Assembly: GCA_910588225.1 (NCBI GenBank) | Contig: CAJUQT010000001.1 | Coordinates: forward strand, 73,734 to 137,733 | Length of the DNA: 64,000 bases | Direction: 5' to 3' | Origin: an uncultured Acetatifactor sp. | GTDB lineage: Bacteria; Bacillota; Clostridia; Lachnospirales; Lachnospiraceae | Translations under genes and position numbers: made by a program | Shown: piece by piece, positions 45,276-53,078 of the stretch | Numbering within the stretch: the first letter of the stretch is position 1 | Layout of the letters: every line of letters begins with the position of its first letter | The notes under the pieces: model-generated | Told to the model about the DNA's origin: nothing | Seen by the model: the letters and a program-made list of their open reading frames with translations, nothing else | Database searches by the model: none

Positions 45276-47552
45276 TCATAGCACCGGCTTCGCTGTCAGC
45301 TGCTCCTTCCATCTCTGAATCTCCGCATCACCGGGCAGCAAAGCTTCAAGCTGATTCACTACTCCCAGAGCCGCCTCCTTCTGTCCTGCGTCAATTAATA
45401 CACGTATCTTCGTTTTGATCTGTCTGGCAAGTATCTGAAATTCTCCTTCCGCCTGTCTGGCCTCCTGCTTCTGTCTCTCCATCTCTCTGTTCAGCCATGT
45501 GAGATAACGCTTCATCACGCTGTCCAGTCCCGGCATCAGCTTTCTGATTGCTTTTATAGCCTCCACCGCTTTATCATATCTGCCTGCGTCTATCTCATCC
45601 AGCATATCTTTCATGCGATATGCCGCCTGGCATTCCACTGAAAGAACATCCGACATTTTTTCGATAGTTTCCGGACGGTATAACTGATCGCACAATGTGG
45701 TCAGACAATTCGCATATTCCCGAAGCCCATCCTCTATGTCCTCAATGATGGCATTCTCGTCACCGCTCACGGAACCTGCCCCTGTCTCTATACCTATCTC
45801 AGCGGTCTTCTTTGTGCTGTGTGCACTGTAATAAGCCCTCCACACCAGCATCCTCAAAGAATCCCGCGCCATTGCCCCGCTAATCTGGTCATTCCACCAC
45901 TCGATATCCGCACTTCCGCCTGCACCATAGAAGTTCAGGACCTCGTTATTCCATATATAAAAAGGAATCTGCTCCAGAATCCGGCTTCTGGTCACTCCAA
46001 GCTTCTCTGCCGCCGTCAGCATATCGCAGGCCTTCATCAGCGGCATACTCTGATTCATTTTTTCCCACACTTCTCCGGCAAGCTTTTCCACTTCCTCCGG
46101 GGTATATCTGCGCTCTTTTTCAAAAGCGCTCTCCGCGCTGTCTTCCTTCTGCTGTTCTGACTCTTTTTCCTCCGTCTCGGCTGCGGCATTCACAATTCCC
46201 GCCAGCTTAAAAAACCAGTGATCGGATTCCACACCTGCGAAACTGGCTATTGTCTTCACATTATTTCCATACCACCCGCAGACTTCCCTTATGGTATCCA
46301 CCATATACTGCTCCAGTTCTTTGCGGCGCATAATTATACTGCACATCTTAATATAGTATGTTCTCTCCTCCGCACCTGCGTCCGGAATCCGCCCCACAAT
46401 GGCCCGGATCATCTCATTACTGATAAATATAGCATTCCCCTGCCACTCCAACGCCTGAAACCATTCCCAGGCAGTCACGGCCTCCCCCAGACGGGAAGCG
46501 GCCCGCACACCATTCCCCAGCACCACACTGCGATTCCGGGGCTCAAAGCATTCGCTGGTCATAATGGTAACATATTCAATATAAGTGTCCGGGGTCTTCT
46601 GATACTTCTGCCATACATCCCAGTACATTCTAACATGTTCCATGCATTTCTCATATTCGTTTTTTTCTATGTATGCGATGGCTAAATCACCGGATATCAC
46701 CGCGCGCACCAGGGGATCCAGCTTTTCCTCCGCCAGATGCTTTTCGCCTCTCTCTATGGCATCTTCATATCGTTTCAGCTGAATATAACAGTCAATTTCA
46801 TTGGAAAAAAGAGAATTCAGACAAAAATCCTCCTCCACCTTTCCCTTTTTGAACCAGGAAATCCCGTCCAGAGACATTTCAAGAGACTTTTCCGGCTGTT
46901 CTATGGCATTATACTCCTGTGCCAGCTGCAAAGTATGCTTCATATTTCGCGGCGATTTCTCGTGCTCTTTCAAAAGCAGGCTCACATTCCGCATGGAATG
47001 CGCTCTTGCGTCCTCCCTTGACTTAAACGCATACCCATAATGATGAACGTATGCCGTAAACTTCTTCACCTCTCCCGGCACCCTGTTAAAATTCTCATGA
47101 ATAGAATAGACAAACTTAATATCCGGTTCAAGACGTATCATTCTGCCCACTGGCAAATCAGTGAACACATTACTGCCATCCGCCAGGTAATTCCTCTGAA
47201 TATAAGCCCCCAAACCGTATTTCTTATATTCTCCGGAGTTGAAAAATTCAATGAACTCCGTCACATCCTCAAACCACTCGTCATCGTCCAGGAACATGAA
47301 CCACTTTCCCTTCGCCTGCCGCAGCCCGGCATTTCTCGCTTTGGAAAAGTCATTGCACCACTCAAAATCAATGATATGATCTGTATATTCCTCAATGATA
47401 CTCCGCACCTGCTCACCGCAGCCAGTGTCTGTCAGAATCAGTTCCGACGGCACCTGCTCCAGTATAGGCTTTATGGAATCCAGACACTTCCGCACAGTAG
47501 CCGGACGATTGGAAATCAAAAGTGATATGGTCAGTAAAATTTTCTTGCTCAT
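45276..47552 (-). CDS. Family 2 glycosyltransferase with TPR-like helical C-terminus
   Basis: The protein is 758 residues. Residues 1-~230 form a GT2 domain: ILLTISLLISNRPATVRKCL, LILTDTGCGE, WFMFLDDDEWFED (DDD as DXD) and YSIHENF. From ~190 on, helical repeats follow (KHTLQLAQEYNAIEQPEKSL, YEDAIERGEKHLAE, AIAYIEKNEYEKCMEHV), i.e. tetratricopeptide-like pairs. A Glu/Lys-rich spacer (~470-490) and further helices complete it. Similar GT-TPR proteins are common next to clostridial flagellins and are good candidates for the first, protein-linked sugar. It is the first island gene downstream of the flagellins. Confidence 0.88.
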   Translation of the reverse strand: MSKKILLTISLLISNRPATVRKCLDSIKPILEQVPSELILTDTGCGEQVRSIIEEYTDHIIDFEWCNDFSKARNAGLRQAKGKWFMFLDDDEWFEDVTEFIEFFNSGEYKKYGLGAYIQRNYLADGSNVFTDLPVGRMIRLEPDIKFVYSIHENFNRVPGEVKKFTAYVHHYGYAFKSREDARAHSMRNVSLLLKEHEKSPRNMKHTLQLAQEYNAIEQPEKSLEMSLDGISWFKKGKVEEDFCLNSLFSNEIDCYIQLKRYEDAIERGEKHLAEEKLDPLVRAVISGDLAIAYIEKNEYEKCMEHVRMYWDVWQKYQKTPDTYIEYVTIMTSECFEPRNRSVVLGNGVRAASRLGEAVTAWEWFQALEWQGNAIFISNEMIRAIVGRIPDAGAEERTYYIKMCSIIMRRKELEQYMVDTIREVCGWYGNNVKTIASFAGVESDHWFFKLAGIVNAAAETEEKESEQQKEDSAESAFEKERRYTPEEVEKLAGEVWEKMNQSMPLMKACDMLTAAEKLGVTRSRILEQIPFYIWNNEVLNFYGAGGSADIEWWNDQISGAMARDSLRMLVWRAYYSAHSTKKTAEIGIETGAGSVSGDENAIIEDIEDGLREYANCLTTLCDQLYRPETIEKMSDVLSVECQAAYRMKDMLDEIDAGRYDKAVEAIKAIRKLMPGLDSVMKRYLTWLNREMERQKQEARQAEGEFQILARQIKTKIRVLIDAGQKEAALGVVNQLEALLPGDAEIQRWKEQLTAKPVL

Positions 47553-47673
47553 CGTTGTCGCATTCCTCCGTATCTGCCTGATTATCGCTTCCCGCGCTCT
47601 TATCTATTATATCGCCATTTCACTGCATTCTGCAAGTCTCTTCCATACTATTTGAACTACTATCTGAACCAGT

Positions 47674-48219
47674 CTATTTTGTAAGCTCTGCTATATTAAT
47701 ACTCAAATCACCGTAAATTCTAACCAGAATATCCCGTTCAAAAGGAAATATAACCGGAGCCACATCCTCCTCAAACCGATAAACTGTAGTACACTTTTTA
47801 ATTGGGTCTACAATCCAGTACTCCTTCACTCCGGCCTCCATATACAATACCATTTTCGTTCCATAATCCATTTTGCGGCTTCCCGGAGATACCACCTCTA
47901 TGACAAAATCCGGTGCGCCATTGCAGCAGCGGTCTGTCAATTTACTTTTATCGCAGATTACACTGATATCCGGCTCCACCCATCTTCTGTCATCCGCATT
48001 CAGATTCACGGCAAAGGGAGCTGGAATAATCTCACATTCTCCCTGATTTTTTTTAATATAATTTCCTATTGTTCTCGACAGCTGAAATGTCAGCTTCTGA
48101 TGAATATAGTCAGGCGGAGCCATGTTAAAAAATTCTCCGTCTATCAATTCCGCCCTCTCTCCTTCTGGCAGATTCCAATAGTCATCTGATGTGTATATAC
48201 CTTCTCTCAACAACTCCAT
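47674..48219 (-). CDS. Uma2-family putative endonuclease
   Basis: The 181-residue protein has the Uma2 pattern: YWNLPEGERAELIDGEFFN, IHQKLTFQLSRTIGNYI, VEPDISVICDKSKL, and APDFVIEVVSPGSR followed by Y.TKMVLYMEAGVKEYWIVDP. E, D and ExV positions fit the PD-(D/E)XK fold. AGGAG lies six bases before the ATG. These genes occur in many copies in some bacteria, and their role is unclear. It stands alone between the last flagellin and the glycan island. Confidence 0.88.
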   Translation of the reverse strand: MELLREGIYTSDDYWNLPEGERAELIDGEFFNMAPPDYIHQKLTFQLSRTIGNYIKKNQGECEIIPAPFAVNLNADDRRWVEPDISVICDKSKLTDRCCNGAPDFVIEVVSPGSRKMDYGTKMVLYMEAGVKEYWIVDPIKKCTTVYRFEEDVAPVIFPFERDILVRIYGDLSINIAELTK

Positions 48220-48601
48220 CCTGAACTCCTTTCTTCATCTTGCCAGTCGCCTTTCCCTGCGATTTCCCTCTGCGCTGTGCCATTCTATCATACCGTATTT
48301 CACGTAAATATGCAAATGCAAAGAATTTCTCTTTTCAGGAAACCCTTTTCCTTGTTTCTTTTCACCTAAAATTTTTCCTGTGAAATTCAGCAGAAACGCT
48401 TTCTAAACCTTAGAAATGATAATTCGAACTTATTAACCGGAATTTATCGTCCAACTGTAAATAGTTTAATGCATATCCTACAACTTGTCAAGAAAAAATG
48501 CGGTGCAGGATAAATCCTGCACCGCATCTCCAGTCCCATCCGGGGATACCTGGTTTATACTTTTCAACCGGCAATGTTACCATCAACAAGCAATGTCACA
48601 A
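48220..48601. other. Intergenic between Uma2 gene and flagellin 1
   Basis: It contains the flagellin terminator (48492-48527). The AT-rich 48300-48480 stretch presumably carries the Uma2 promoter, but no convincing -35/-10 pair was settled. Confidence 0.5.
48492..48527 (-). terminator. Terminator of flagellin 1
   Basis: ATGCGGTGCAGGA - TTTA - TCCTGCACCGCAT plus T-run on the minus strand; 13-bp perfect stem, about 75 bp behind the stop. The same stem recurs behind flagellin 3. Confidence 0.95.
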
Positions 48602-49921
48602 TTAGCCTAACAGAGACAGTACGCCCTGATTGCTCTGGTTGGACTGTGCCAGCATTGCCTGACCAGCCTGTGCCAGAATCTGATTGTTGGAATAGGTAAC
48701 CATCTGGGTTGCCATATCTGTATCGCGGATCTGGCTCTCTGCCGCGGTGGTATTCTCCACAACGTTATCCAGGTTGGCGATGGTGTGCTCCAGTCTGTTC
48801 TGGATGGCACCGAGGGTTGCTCTCTGATCAGATACCTTCTGCAGCGCATCTGCGATTACGTCGATAGCTGCAGTTGCCTTCTTGTTATTGTCACCGCTCA
48901 GATCCAGACCGTTCACGCCCAGTCCTCTCGCACTCATCTGTGCAATGTTCATGGCGATCTTGTTATCATCGGAAGAGTCGGCTCCTACATGCAGGCTCAG
49001 GTCAATGGCATCATTTACATCGGCAAAGGCTTCGAATTTCAGCTTCACAGTGGAACCTTCTGTATAGGAGGTAACTGTCTTGATGTCCTCGCCATACTCA
49101 TGCTTAATGGCTGCCATCATGGCATCCATGCTGGAGAAGGCCTTCAAATCGCCGCCGGTAACGTTAGCAGCTTCGTTAAGCTTCTCAACTGCAGCATTTA
49201 CACTCAGCTTGCTGGCTGTACTTGCAGCATTTGTCTTTGTTGTATTAGAAACAAAGAGATATGTTGTCTGGCCGATCTTAATTGCTTTACCGGAAATACT
49301 TGTAGTTGTACTAACCTGTGATGCAATCTGGGAAGTTCCGCCACCGGGAACAGTAGTACCGTTTAATGCCAGATTTGACACAGAAGTCATTGCTTTGCTT
49401 GCTGTACCAGTCTTGCCATCAAAGTTAATATCTGAAGTAACTCCTGCCGAGTTCATAGCAGCCGTAGCCAGCTTATAGGTGAGCTTTCCGGCGGTTCCGC
49501 CGTTGCTTCCCTTCAGCAGATAGGTCTCATTGAACTTTGTGGTATTGGATACACGGTCAATTTCGGTTACCAGCTGATCAACTTCGCTCTGGATTGCAGC
49601 GCGGTCGCTCTCGGACATGGTTCCGTTTGCCGCCTTTACTGCCAGCTCATTCATTCTCTGAAGCATATCATGTACTTCGGTCAATGCACCTTCTGCAGTC
49701 TGCACTGCGCTGATACCATCCTGAGCATTGGCAGATGCCTGGGTCAGACCTCTGATCTGCTTTCTCATCTTCTCGGAAATCGCCAGACCTGCCGCATCAT
49801 CTGCTGCACGGTTGATCTTGTATCCGGATGACAGCTTCTCAGTTGCCTTCGCCTGTGCTCCTGTGGTGATTCCTAACATTCTGTTAGAGTTCATTGCTGT
49901 TAAATTGTGTTGTACTACCAT
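48602..49921 (-). CDS. Flagellin (copy 1 of 3 identical)
   Basis: The 439-residue protein has the conserved D0/D1 N-terminus (VVQHNLTAMNSNRMLGIT, SSGYKINRAADDAAGLAISE) and C-terminus (QNRLEHTIANLDNVVENTTA, NQILAQAGQAMLAQSNQS). Residues ~165-240 are a Ser/Thr/Gly-rich central region (TGTASKAMTSVSNLA, TTVPGGGTSQIASQVSTTTS), a plausible O-glycosylation target. The protein is identical to those of 51416 and 53079. AAGGAGG lies before the ATG. A sigma-28 promoter at 50105-50131, a structured leader and a strong terminator make it a single-gene unit. Confidence 0.98.
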   Translation of the reverse strand: MVVQHNLTAMNSNRMLGITTGAQAKATEKLSSGYKINRAADDAAGLAISEKMRKQIRGLTQASANAQDGISAVQTAEGALTEVHDMLQRMNELAVKAANGTMSESDRAAIQSEVDQLVTEIDRVSNTTKFNETYLLKGSNGGTAGKLTYKLATAAMNSAGVTSDINFDGKTGTASKAMTSVSNLALNGTTVPGGGTSQIASQVSTTTSISGKAIKIGQTTYLFVSNTTKTNAASTASKLSVNAAVEKLNEAANVTGGDLKAFSSMDAMMAAIKHEYGEDIKTVTSYTEGSTVKLKFEAFADVNDAIDLSLHVGADSSDDNKIAMNIAQMSARGLGVNGLDLSGDNNKKATAAIDVIADALQKVSDQRATLGAIQNRLEHTIANLDNVVENTTAAESQIRDTDMATQMVTYSNNQILAQAGQAMLAQSNQSNQGVLSLLG

Positions 49922-49926
49922 GATGA

Positions 49927-49964
49927 TTCCTCCTTGAAATAATTAATTACCGCTTCCCTGCGGC
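49927..49964 (-). promoter_or_regulatory. Candidate CsrA sites in flagellin 1 leader
   Basis: A hairpin CCGC-AGGGAA-GCGG (loop AGGGA fits the ANGGA core) at 49949-49964. It is followed by the Shine-Dalgarno AAGGAGGAA (49927-49935), whose AAGGA also fits the core. The pair resembles the two-site arrangement of the Bacillus hag leader. Confidence 0.55.
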
Positions 49965-49984
49965 GGTCTGACGCCTGCCCGAAG

Positions 49985-50085
49985 TCCGGTTCGCACGTCT
50001 GGCCTTTAAACAAACAATTACGGGATTTGAATACTATTGTGCGTATGCCTCCAAATCCCCGGTAAGCTGAGCATATTTCCTGCTC
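49985..50085 (-). ncRNA. Structured flagellin leader RNA, copy 1
   Basis: Minus-strand transcript: hairpin P0 (GAGCA..TGCTC, 50069-50085), then hairpin P1 (CGGGGATTTG..CAAATCCCG, 50021-50061) whose loop carries CGCAC (50039-50043). A downstream CGTGCG (49992-49997) is able to pair with that loop. The equivalents in copies 2 and 3 keep the pairing with different bases. Confidence 0.6.
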
Positions 50086-50104
50086 ATCACTCCACTTATT
50101 TACT

Positions 50105-50131
50105 ATATCGGTTGCTTTTTACATTACTTTA
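50105..50131 (-). promoter_or_regulatory. Sigma-28 promoter of flagellin 1
   Basis: TAAA (50128-50131), a 15-nt spacer and ACCGATAT (50105-50112) on the minus strand. It lies about 180 nt before the flagellin start. Confidence 0.88.
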
Positions 50132-50310
50132 GCGTTTATAAAAATTTCATTTTAACAGCCTTTAATTCCACCTGTCACTCTTTGTCCTTTGAATCTGTAT
50201 TCATATTCAAATCATGATTTGCAGCTACAATTCCCGCACCAAAACTCAATAGAGCAAGTTCCAATGCCTGTGAATTGCAATTTCTATACTTCAAATAGTA
50301 ATACAAACTA

Positions 50311-50553
50311 TCATAAAGAATTAGTCCGTGTAATTTTATGAAAGTGTTTTAGTCTGGAAATATCAGTAAAATAGTCTAAAACAGCATGCATTAATATAAA
50401 ATCATTAATTTTCACAGAATTCTTGTATTGATAGTTATCAATAAATTCATTACATGCTACATATAAGTCATTGAACCTTTCGCGAATACGGTTTTCTCCA
50501 AATTCTTTCAATATATCCGCATAGTCATCATATAAATGAGAAATTTTATCCAT
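50311..50553 (-). CDS. Small hypothetical protein
   Basis: The 80-residue protein has a helical, Asp/Tyr/Phe-rich composition (YDDYADILKEFGENRI, LYVACNEFIDNYQY, ILMHAVLDYFTDI). It has no membrane segment and matches no family I know. It overlaps the upstream 106-aa gene by 8 bp, so the two are probably coupled. The cassette sits between two identical flagellin genes. Confidence 0.6.
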   Translation of the reverse strand: MDKISHLYDDYADILKEFGENRIRERFNDLYVACNEFIDNYQYKNSVKINDFILMHAVLDYFTDISRLKHFHKITRTNSL

Positions 50554-50866
50554 TATATCGACTTTCTTTAAAAACTAGAATTTTTTTAAAAATAGTAGAT
50601 TCCTCAATAAACTTTGAATATTGTTGTAACGTCCTGGCACTATTATATAAAGGAGCATCATTTTCAATTAGTTGTTTCTTTATCTCCCCACTTCTAACTG
50701 CCTGCATTGATTTCTTACCATGTTCCAAAACGTCTGTCGAATATACGCTTTTTAAATAATCATCTTCATTTTTACGGTTCTTTTTCACTTTACCAATAAC
50801 ATATCCTACCTGAGCTATCAGTAAAGCTATCAGCACAATAAAAATGGTGTAAATAATCAAATTCAT
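50546..50866 (-). CDS. Small membrane-anchored hypothetical protein
   Basis: The 106-residue protein has one N-terminal membrane helix (LIIYTIFIVLIALLIAQVGY) followed by a basic stop-transfer (KVKKNRKN). The rest is a cytosolic helical tail (SARTLQQYSKFIEESTIFKK). AGGAGG lies ten bases before the ATG. No family is recognised. It is partnered with the overlapping 80-aa gene and preceded by a broken gene with its own membrane helix. Confidence 0.62.
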   Translation of the reverse strand: MNLIIYTIFIVLIALLIAQVGYVIGKVKKNRKNEDDYLKSVYSTDVLEHGKKSMQAVRSGEIKKQLIENDAPLYNSARTLQQYSKFIEESTIFKKILVFKESRYNG

Positions 50867-50871
50867 TTTAT

Positions 50872-51082
50872 TTATTCCTCCTGCTCAACCATAGCTCTCA
50901 TTATAAAGCCAATCACTACACAAGCAACACTTAAAGCAATATAAAATATGTTAAACCCAAAACGATCTGCATAATATGGATTCTGATCGCTTACCTATTT
51001 TATGTATTATTGGCTTTGATGATACATAATTTTCGCCTTTTGTAACCTGTATTACTGCATGTCTGGCAGTATTCCCCTCCAT
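50872..51082 (-). pseudogene. Frameshifted small membrane-protein gene
   Basis: From ATG 51082 one frame reads MEGNTARHAVIQVTKGENYV and on to IIHKIGKRSES before drifting to a stop. The adjacent frame continues SDQNPYYADRFGFNIFYIAL, then a membrane helix (SVACVVIGFIMRAM) and VEQEE-stop at 50872. One frameshift near 50985 would join them into a ~70-residue single-span protein. It lies immediately upstream of the intact membrane protein gene and forms part of the same cassette. Sequencing error cannot be excluded. Confidence 0.45.
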
Positions 51083-51415
51083 TTCTTCTGTATTCCCCCT
51101 TTAATTAACTCTTTTGCCAAAAGAGTCTTCACTTCCATAAATTTTTCGTTGTACAATATTATAGAATTTATTATCAAACATCTTATTACTGCTATAACAA
51201 AAATACAATCATTATTTTAACAATTATACCCTGTTTCGTCAAGCGCACTTTGTTGGTTGACATCGTTACTATTACTATTTTTCGATAATAACCTGAAGAT
51301 TTTTCTAAACCTAATACCTACTTAAAAGCAGAAAAATACGGTACAGGAAATCCTGTACCGTATCCATACTCTATACAGAGCATCTGGTTTGTACTTTTAA
51401 CCAACAATCTCACAA
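51083..51415. other. Spacer behind flagellin 2
   Basis: AT-rich. It holds the terminator of flagellin 2 (51331-51363). It presumably also holds the promoter of the small-gene cassette, which I could not place with confidence. Confidence 0.5.
51331..51363 (-). terminator. Terminator of flagellin 2
   Basis: ATACGGTACAGGA - TT - TCCTGTACCGTAT with T-run on the minus strand. It is a 13-bp perfect stem that differs from the flagellin 1/3 stem by paired changes, so the stem is kept by compensation. Confidence 0.95.
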
Positions 51416-52735
51416 TTAACCTAACAGAGACAGAACGCCCTGATTGCTCTGGTTGGACTGTGCCAGCATTGCCTGACCAGCCTGTGCCAGAATCTGATTG
51501 TTGGAATAGGTAACCATCTGGGTTGCCATATCTGTATCGCGGATCTGGCTCTCTGCCGCGGTGGTATTCTCCACAACGTTATCCAGGTTGGCGATGGTGT
51601 GCTCCAGTCTGTTCTGGATGGCACCGAGGGTTGCTCTCTGATCAGATACCTTCTGCAGCGCATCTGCGATTACGTCGATAGCTGCAGTTGCCTTCTTGTT
51701 ATTGTCACCGCTCAGATCCAGACCGTTCACGCCCAGTCCTCTCGCACTCATCTGTGCAATGTTCATGGCGATCTTGTTATCATCGGAAGAGTCGGCTCCT
51801 ACATGCAGGCTCAGGTCAATGGCATCATTTACATCGGCAAAGGCTTCGAATTTCAGCTTCACAGTGGAACCTTCTGTATAGGAGGTAACTGTCTTGATGT
51901 CCTCGCCATACTCATGCTTAATGGCTGCCATCATGGCATCCATGCTGGAGAAGGCCTTCAAATCGCCGCCGGTAACGTTAGCAGCTTCGTTAAGCTTCTC
52001 AACTGCAGCATTTACACTCAGCTTGCTGGCTGTACTTGCAGCATTTGTCTTTGTTGTATTAGAAACAAAGAGATATGTTGTCTGGCCGATCTTAATTGCT
52101 TTACCGGAAATACTTGTAGTTGTACTAACCTGTGATGCAATCTGGGAAGTTCCGCCACCGGGAACAGTAGTACCGTTTAATGCCAGATTTGACACAGAAG
52201 TCATTGCTTTGCTTGCTGTACCAGTCTTGCCATCAAAGTTAATATCTGAAGTAACTCCTGCCGAGTTCATAGCAGCCGTAGCCAGCTTATAGGTGAGCTT
52301 TCCGGCGGTTCCGCCGTTGCTTCCCTTCAGCAGATAGGTCTCATTGAACTTTGTGGTATTGGATACACGGTCAATTTCGGTTACCAGCTGATCAACTTCG
52401 CTCTGGATTGCAGCGCGGTCGCTCTCGGACATGGTTCCGTTTGCCGCCTTTACTGCCAGCTCATTCATTCTCTGAAGCATATCATGTACTTCGGTCAATG
52501 CACCTTCTGCAGTCTGCACTGCGCTGATACCATCCTGAGCATTGGCAGATGCCTGGGTCAGACCTCTGATCTGCTTTCTCATCTTCTCGGAAATCGCCAG
52601 ACCTGCCGCATCATCTGCTGCACGGTTGATCTTGTATCCGGATGACAGCTTCTCAGTTGCCTTTGCCTGTGCTCCTGTGGTAATTCCTAACATTCTGTTA
52701 GAGTTCATTGCTGTTAAATTGTGCTGTACTACCAT
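51416..52735 (-). CDS. Flagellin (copy 2 of 3 identical)
   Basis: The 439-residue protein is identical to the proteins at 48602 and 53079, including the Ser/Thr-rich central region. DNA differences seen are only scattered synonymous third positions near the two ends (for example in the codons just before the stop and around residue 20). It has its own sigma-28 promoter (52919-52945), leader and terminator. Identity through the normally variable domain argues for recent duplication or gene conversion. Confidence 0.98.
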   Translation of the reverse strand: MVVQHNLTAMNSNRMLGITTGAQAKATEKLSSGYKINRAADDAAGLAISEKMRKQIRGLTQASANAQDGISAVQTAEGALTEVHDMLQRMNELAVKAANGTMSESDRAAIQSEVDQLVTEIDRVSNTTKFNETYLLKGSNGGTAGKLTYKLATAAMNSAGVTSDINFDGKTGTASKAMTSVSNLALNGTTVPGGGTSQIASQVSTTTSISGKAIKIGQTTYLFVSNTTKTNAASTASKLSVNAAVEKLNEAANVTGGDLKAFSSMDAMMAAIKHEYGEDIKTVTSYTEGSTVKLKFEAFADVNDAIDLSLHVGADSSDDNKIAMNIAQMSARGLGVNGLDLSGDNNKKATAAIDVIADALQKVSDQRATLGAIQNRLEHTIANLDNVVENTTAAESQIRDTDMATQMVTYSNNQILAQAGQAMLAQSNQSNQGVLSLLG

Positions 52736-52740
52736 GATAA

Positions 52741-52778
52741 TTCCTCCTTGAAATTATGAATTGCCGCTTCCCTGCGGC
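52741..52778 (-). promoter_or_regulatory. Candidate CsrA sites in flagellin 2 leader
   Basis: Perfect hairpin GCCGC-AGGGAA-GCGGC (52763-52778) and the Shine-Dalgarno AAGGAGGAA (52741-52749). The geometry matches the flagellin 1 and 3 leaders. Confidence 0.55.
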
Positions 52779-52802
52779 TGTTTGGGATCTGCCCTCATCC
52801 GG

Positions 52803-52899
52803 TTCGCACGTCCGTCTGCAGAACAGATTGTAGCGGGATTCGAACACAATCGTGCGCATTGCTTCAAAGTCCCCGGTAAGCTGAACAGAATTTCTGTTC
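52803..52899 (-). ncRNA. Structured flagellin leader RNA, copy 2
   Basis: P0 is GAACAG..CTGTTC (52883-52899). P1 is at 52834-52875 with an inner CAAT/ATTG stem and loop CGCACG (52851-52856). The downstream CGTGCG (52805-52810) is fully complementary to the loop. Confidence 0.6.
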
Positions 52900-52918
52900 A
52901 CCACTTCACTTAATAACT

Positions 52919-52945
52919 ATATCGGATGCTTTTTTTAATACTTTA
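52919..52945 (-). promoter_or_regulatory. Sigma-28 promoter of flagellin 2
   Basis: TAAA (52942-52945), a 15-nt spacer and TCCGATAT (52919-52926) on the minus strand. Confidence 0.88.
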
Positions 52946-52992
52946 GGTGTTTGATACATTTTTTACAGCTGATAATATCTCCTGTTCAGACT

Positions 52993-53025
52993 AAAATGCG
53001 GTGCAGGATAAATCCTGCACCGCAT
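52993..53025 (-). terminator. Terminator of flagellin 3
   Basis: Same 13-bp stem (ATGCGGTGCAGGA and complement, TTTA loop) as behind flagellin 1, with a shorter T-run. Confidence 0.92.
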
Positions 53026-53078
53026 CTCCAGTCCCATTCGGGACATCTGGTTTGTACTTTTAACCAGCAATGTCACAA

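Larger units (their letters stand above)
49922..50310. other. Flagellin 1 leader, promoter and spacer
   Basis: The leader RNA, CsrA-like hairpin and sigma-28 promoter are listed separately. The remainder (50132-50310) is AT-rich spacer behind the small hypothetical genes, with no further gene seen. Confidence 0.7.
52736..53078. other. Flagellin 2 leader and flagellin 3 terminator region
   Basis: It contains the listed leader RNA, CsrA-like hairpin, sigma-28 promoter and the terminator at 52993-53025. No additional gene. Confidence 0.75.

Noticed and set aside
48785..49478. Plus-strand open frames antisense to the flagellins (repeated in all three copies)
   Set aside because: They repeat only because the flagellin genes are identical. 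Composition is that of a shadow frame.
49985..50085. Idea that the flagellin leader is a known c-di-GMP riboswitch
   Set aside because: The conserved GEMM or class II core sequences as I know them are not visible; only the presence of a possible pseudoknot is similar.
52698..52904. A 68-codon minus-strand frame covering the flagellin 2 leader
   Set aside because: The frame is interrupted in the copy 1 leader and differs in copy 3, whereas RNA pairing is kept. It reads better as a structured RNA than as a leader peptide.
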